DNA from: JAPUIN01 sp041580375 | GTDB lineage: Bacteria; Acidobacteriota; Polarisedimenticolia; Gp22-AA2 | Direction of reading: 5' to 3' | Assembly (NCBI GenBank): GCA_041580375.1 | Contig: JBFGDZ010000131.1 | Location: forward strand, 1-10,260 | Length of the DNA: 10,260 nt | Shown: piece by piece, positions 9,601 to 10,260 of the stretch | Numbering within the stretch: position 1 is the stretch's first letter | How the letters are laid out: each line of letters starts with the position of its first letter | Notes under the pieces: generated by a model | What the model saw: only the letters and a program-made list of their open reading frames with translations | What the model was told of the DNA's origin: nothing | The model's database searches: none | Made by a program: the position numbers and the translations under genes

Positions 9601-10260
9601 CGGCGATGGCCTGGGGGATGCCTGCGATCCATGTCCGAACGATCCCGCCGGAGACGCGGACGGCGACGGCGTCTGCGGTGACGTCGACAACTGCCCGGTC
9701 GATTTCAATCCGTCCCAGCGCGATTCCGACGGCGACACGATCGGAGACGTCTGCGACTTCTGCTCCTTCGATCCGGATAACGATATCGACGGGGACGGGG
9801 TCTGCGGCGACGTGGACAATTGCAGGACCACTCCGAACGCCGGGCAGGAGGATGCGGACGGGGACGGCCTGGGAGACGCGTGCGACAACTGTACGTTCGA
9901 CCCGAACCCCGGACAGGAGGACAACGACGGAGACGGGGTCGGGGACGCGTGCGATCCGGACGACGACAACGACGGCTACACGGACGCGGACGAGACGACG
10001 AACTGCGTGCCGGCGTCGGATCCTCTCGATCCGCTGTCGACACCGGTCGACACGGACGGCGACCTGATCTGCGACACGCTCGATCCGGACGACGACAACG
10101 ACGGGGTGCCGGACGGAGTCGACAGCGCGCCGCTGGATCGGTTCGTCTGTCAGGACCTGGATCTCGACACCTGCGACGACTGCTCGGCCGGCCTCGGGGT
10201 GGATCCGGCCAACGACGGCGTCGACACGGACGCCGACGGTCTGTGCGACGCGGGCGATCC
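3659..10260 (+). CDS. Giant secreted TSP3-repeat mosaic protein (3' end outside window)
   Basis: The frame is open from ATG 3659 to the window end, 2200 codons without a stop. Residues 1-25 are a signal or membrane segment (basic MKELSARRG, then hydrophobic VLLTACLTVLLFAL). In order follow: a low-complexity linker (26-106), TSP3 block 1 (107-144), a nidogen-like domain (150-328), TSP3 block 2 (332-484), a jelly roll (487-650), TSP3 block 3 (651-699), a beta-propeller (703-916), TSP3 block 4 (919-1153), three copies of an unrecognised domain (about 1162-1601), a MopE-like motif (1610-1624) and TSP3 block 5 (1625 onward). The DxDxDG loops predict many bound calcium ions and a rigid rod. I count only four Lys. 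AGAGG (3651-3655) precedes the ATG by just 3 nt and GAGGGG (3639-3644) by 14 nt, so the binding site is imperfect. Likely a cell-surface or released adhesin-like protein; the precise role is unknown. Confidence 0.93.
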   Translation, partial: MKELSARRGVLLTACLTVLLFALQSPPRGTERPERDDYLRSISATPDRPSRSDRYAKAPRTREPATPGTNRLADAGAYSSTSSSARLIREGDGGSGAPGPVNGPALEDDADGDGVRDEIDNCPLTRNPLQTDGDGDGLGDACTYLAAAACGDPLLDITGTGTVLTLDDDGSIQVPLPFTFLFYGAPRTTIRIASNGYLTFGSDGGAFNNVSIPDTGLPNDLIAPFWDDLNPTAGGTIVYETLGAPPARTFVVLWSGVPHFSTVGAFTFEALLFEWSNVIEFRYGSLIGGSFTDGASATVGLENSDGSIGVQHSFNTAGRVRSGVCLSFAPGIEDSDADGVFDDRDNCLLIANPGQSDADGDGVGDVCDVCPTDPDPQQNDLDGDGVGDLCDGDIDNDGVRNSMDPCPLDPDDDGDGDGLCADQDNCPGVANASQSDGDGDGIGDPCDLCPLDPGPAGGDLDGDGIGDLCDADDDGDGVDDGPIAILDDDFESGPGGWTAGGLWHLAASSPCAAPDPGYVSPVTAWYYGQDLTCNYDAGGSGNSGSLTSPILAGVSASTFLRVRVWRMVEFFFDSVDLDVLTIAVSDDGFATSSVLLRQDGTLPGYSWTEFVYPLRAFAGGSIQVRFGFATGDGQQNDFPGVFIDDVSVLTVDNCPTVPNPLQEDADGDLVGDACDNCPAVANPGQGDVDGDGLGDVCDFPPLGTVFAIDGALDRIVEFDFTSGSILATYPTPEPASGGPEGLAFDPAANVLYYVNGFGSNTIHRIDRVTGSVLGSFPSPNGALIDGLGFQDGALFASNFVTDRIVRIDPSTGALLDSFPTTPPKNLGGALDAGLYATEASVIIHRVDAATGAIRRSAPSPGSESIIGLAHDGHSIFAASQDSDRILWIDPASRALLGSLPDPTGGGQVSGLAADPPVIPDTDGDGFDDLVDNCPVDPNPSQADLDADGAGDACDPCPADPLDDADGDGVCGDADTCPGVADPSQTDADGDGIGDLCDFCPLDPLNDADRDGVCASFDNCPTVRNPSQLDVDSDGLGDACDICPLDPLNPDLDADGTLDCVDNCPGLSNPSQDDPDGDGRGTACDLCPLDPFDDADRDGLCGDVDNCGFIANPGQADLDDDGAGDPCDNCVFSPNPGQEDQDGDGIGDVCDVENRCFGGRIQGTEVQGSYEADSGSVAFSGAVTGAIGNEIITAGSFHLFVNGDDAGTLDDGDGEALTGYVIAQTSIGTLVADLVGLVEEDDTDNSEGGGTHFTAFFGSTTDARAGIAASGGYAGRFATGQVRGVIDHAVSPRAVSATFAGSIRDLSWSGDANATIVPGSLEPDSGSVAYAGTLGGTIDGLPILSGDLYLFVNGDDPGTLDDMDADGVSGYAVVTTSAGTAVLNAFGNIEEDDPDNTTGGGVNLTLVLASAAGQRGGQVSSGDYAQDLFTGLLRGEIVAGVLDARVTASRTAAAIDASLSGVFFPGSREPDNGSAALFGSITGLLEGAPIEASFFYLFLNGDDPGTVDDGDADNVSGYALIETAGGLLVGNIFGLVEEDDPENSAGGGTRFTAYLSSTTEVRDGSRAAGGFVDDHAWGQIRGTYDPAAPFPQPHLSAVLLGGLDQCLVEQCDGLDNDGDGLVDEGFDGDGDGLVDCFDNCPAIANGLQIDADGDGVGDACDNCPATANSTQDDADGDGTGNACDICPADPDDDRDADGLCGDVDNCPGTFNVSQTDSDGDAVGNACDNCPFTPNAVQTDSDGDGSGDVCDPCPADPDDDIDADGLCADVDPCPLDPDNDADADGVCGDVDNCPADPNPTQADLDGDALGDLCDDCVDQDGDGLGSPGYPQTTCAEDNCPGDFNPLQEDADGDGIGDLCDPCPNDALNDADGDGHCADLDNCPSDANPDQTDSDADGAGDVCDPCPKDPDDDLDGDLHCGDVDNCPDLFNPPQTDGDGDGVGDLCDLCPGTPDPAQADADGDGFGDLCDNCPQTSNPAQTDADGDGLGDACDPCPNDPAGDADGDGVCGDVDNCPVDFNPSQRDSDGDTIGDVCDFCSFDPDNDIDGDGVCGDVDNCRTTPNAGQEDADGDGLGDACDNCTFDPNPGQEDNDGDGVGDACDPDDDNDGYTDADETTNCVPASDPLDPLSTPVDTDGDLICDTLDPDDDNDGVPDGVDSAPLDRFVCQDLDLDTCDDCSAGLGVDPANDGVDTDADGLCDAGD
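3977..4090 (+). repeat. TSP3 block 1
   Basis: This encodes residues 107-144 of the giant protein. One unit of DADGDGVRDEIDNCP type is followed by one of NPLQTDGDGDGLGDAC type. The block ends in CTYL instead of the usual CDxCP, exactly where the first folded domain begins. Confidence 0.85.
4106..4642 (+). other. Nidogen-like beta domain (residues 150-328)
   Basis: The signature strands are PFTFLFYG, IRIASNGYLTFG (Asn195-Gly), IAPFWDDLNP (222-231), TFVVLWSGVPHF and SATVGLENSDGSIGVQHS. This is the pattern of the nidogen-like and related beta-sandwich domains found in many secreted bacterial proteins. Cys150 and Cys325 bracket the domain and may form a disulphide. It is probably a protein- or glycan-binding module; the specific ligand is not evident. 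Confidence 0.6.
4652..5104 (+). repeat. TSP3 block 2
   Basis: Residues 332-484 hold alternating DNCx and CDxCP units with DxDGDGxGD loops. The middle (about CDGDIDNDGVRNSMDPCP) is irregular. The block ends with an uninterrupted acidic run, DADDDGDGDGVDDGP, leading into the jelly-roll domain. Confidence 0.85.
5117..5608 (+). other. Jelly-roll (MAM / choice-of-anchor J-like) domain
   Basis: Residues 487-650 start with DDDFESGPGGW and continue with GLWHLA, AWYYGQ, a GNSGSLTSPIL strand and a distal FIDDVSVLT (642-650). This order is typical of the MAM-like / choice-of-anchor J beta jelly rolls in bacterial secreted proteins. Such modules commonly bind carbohydrate or protein; no ligand can be assigned here. 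Confidence 0.6.
5609..5755 (+). repeat. TSP3 block 3
   Basis: This is the short linker block, residues 651-699. Two long-type units (NPLQEDADGDLVGDACDNCP and NPGQGDVDGDGLGDVCD) separate the jelly roll from the propeller. Confidence 0.85.
5765..6406 (+). other. Beta-propeller domain, about five blades (YVTN/NHL-like)
   Basis: Residues 703-916 repeat a blade pattern: a GLAF-type strand, a strand of xLYxxN type, then (I)xRIDxxTGxxLxSFPxP. Clear blade ends are IVEFDFTSGSILATYP, IHRIDRVTGSVLGSFP, IVRIDPSTGALLDSFP, IIHRVDAATGAI and ILWIDPASRALLGSLP. The final VSGLAADPP could close the ring with the first blade. Such propellers usually serve for binding rather than catalysis. Confidence 0.7.
6413..7117 (+). 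repeat. TSP3 block 4
   Basis: Residues 919-1153 contain about ten units in two sizes: a long one with NPxQxDxDGDGxGDxCDxCP and a short one with DPxxDxDxDGxCxxxDNCP, often alternating. Some units are degenerate, for example DGRGTACD and DNCGFIANPGQ. It ends in GDVCDVENRC before the triple domain. Confidence 0.9.
7142..8461 (+). repeat. Three tandem copies of an unrecognised ~150-residue acidic domain
   Basis: Copies lie at about 7142-7594, 7595-8035 and 8036-8461. Anchor codons repeat with fixed spacing: the Glu of ExDxGSxA at 7166, 7619 and 8060, and the Asn of LFxNGDDxGT at 7259, 7712 and 8153, giving periods of 151 and 147 residues. Shared blocks are ExDxGSxA, LFxNGDDxGTxDDxD, GY, EEDDxxNxxGGG and, near the end, RG. 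Copies 1 and 3 also share FTAxxxSTT. The predicted pattern is beta-rich with acidic loops, suggesting calcium binding. No Cys occurs inside the copies, unlike the flanking TSP3. I do not recognise the family. Confidence 0.8.
8486..8530 (+). other. MopE-like metal-binding motif
   Basis: Residues 1610-1624 read CDGLDNDGDGLVDEG. This matches the putative metal-binding motif of MopE and many predatory/delta-type surface proteins (CDGxDNDCDGxxDEG), except that the second Cys is Gly. It sits at the junction between the triple domain and the last TSP3 block. Its loop is also compatible with a plain calcium loop. Confidence 0.6.
8531..10260 (+). repeat. TSP3 block 5, long terminal array (continues past the window)
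   Basis: From residue 1625 on, about 20 units follow each other. Long units of 23 residues (NPxQxDxDGDGxGDxCDxCP) and short units of 20 residues (DPxxDxDxDGxCGDxDNCP) frequently alternate, giving a 43-residue super-repeat. Codons of the motif CGDVDNC start at 8753, 9011, 9407, 9674 and 9803; 8753 to 9011 is two super-repeats and 9674 to 9803 exactly one. From about 9953 the array changes into DPDDDNDG-type units lacking CDxCP (a 23-nt exact repeat at 9953-9975 and 10082-10104). Confidence 0.9.

Noticed and set aside
8523..10067. Thr/Arg/Ala-rich plus-strand frames and Ser/Pro-rich minus-strand frames over the TSP3 array
   Set aside because: They are out-of-frame readings of the same repeats; the low-complexity composition follows from the repeat DNA.
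8531..10260. CRISPR-like periodic repeats
   Set aside because: The repeats are degenerate, codon-phased, multiples of three in length and encode TSP3 motifs; there are no constant repeats with unique spacers.

Overview
The window is visibly GC-rich bacterial DNA: third codon positions are almost all G or C, and Arg is preferred over Lys in most proteins. The giant secreted calcium-binding protein, the exported metallo-hydrolase and the citrate synthase type fit a Gram-negative-like, environmental lineage such as Acidobacteriota, Myxococcota or a related candidate phylum. The sequence alone does not settle the phylum.

Left part (1-3310), three metabolic genes. A citrate synthase enters from the left edge and ends at 999. 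Its stop overlaps the most probable start (a CTG) of an ATP-grasp ligase of the L-amino-acid-ligase type that ends at 2345. These two look like a translationally coupled pair. On the other strand, convergent to them, lies an exported metallo-beta-lactamase-fold hydrolase (3310 down to 2342). Its stop codon and that of the ligase lie in the same CTAG palindrome.

Middle (3311-3658): a divergent intergenic region of about 350 bp. It carries a locally A/T-richer patch with a -35-like hexamer and an imperfect direct repeat, probably the control region of the giant gene.

Right part (3659 to the window end and beyond): one uninterrupted reading frame of at least 2200 codons. The protein has an N-terminal signal/anchor segment. 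After that, five blocks of thrombospondin type 3 (TSP3) calcium-binding repeats alternate with folded modules: a nidogen-like beta domain, a jelly-roll (MAM / choice-of-anchor J-like) domain, a beta-propeller of about five blades, and three tandem copies of a roughly 150-residue acidic domain that I do not recognise. A MopE-like CDGxDND motif follows, then a long TSP3 array that runs off the right edge. I see only four lysines in the 2200 residues. The whole looks like a stiff, calcium-dependent cell-surface or secreted fibre carrying binding modules. Its C-terminus, which should hold the anchoring or secretion signal, lies outside the window.

I found no RNA genes, insertion sequences or CRISPR arrays. 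The most unusual content is the mosaic giant protein, and within it the triple unrecognised domain.
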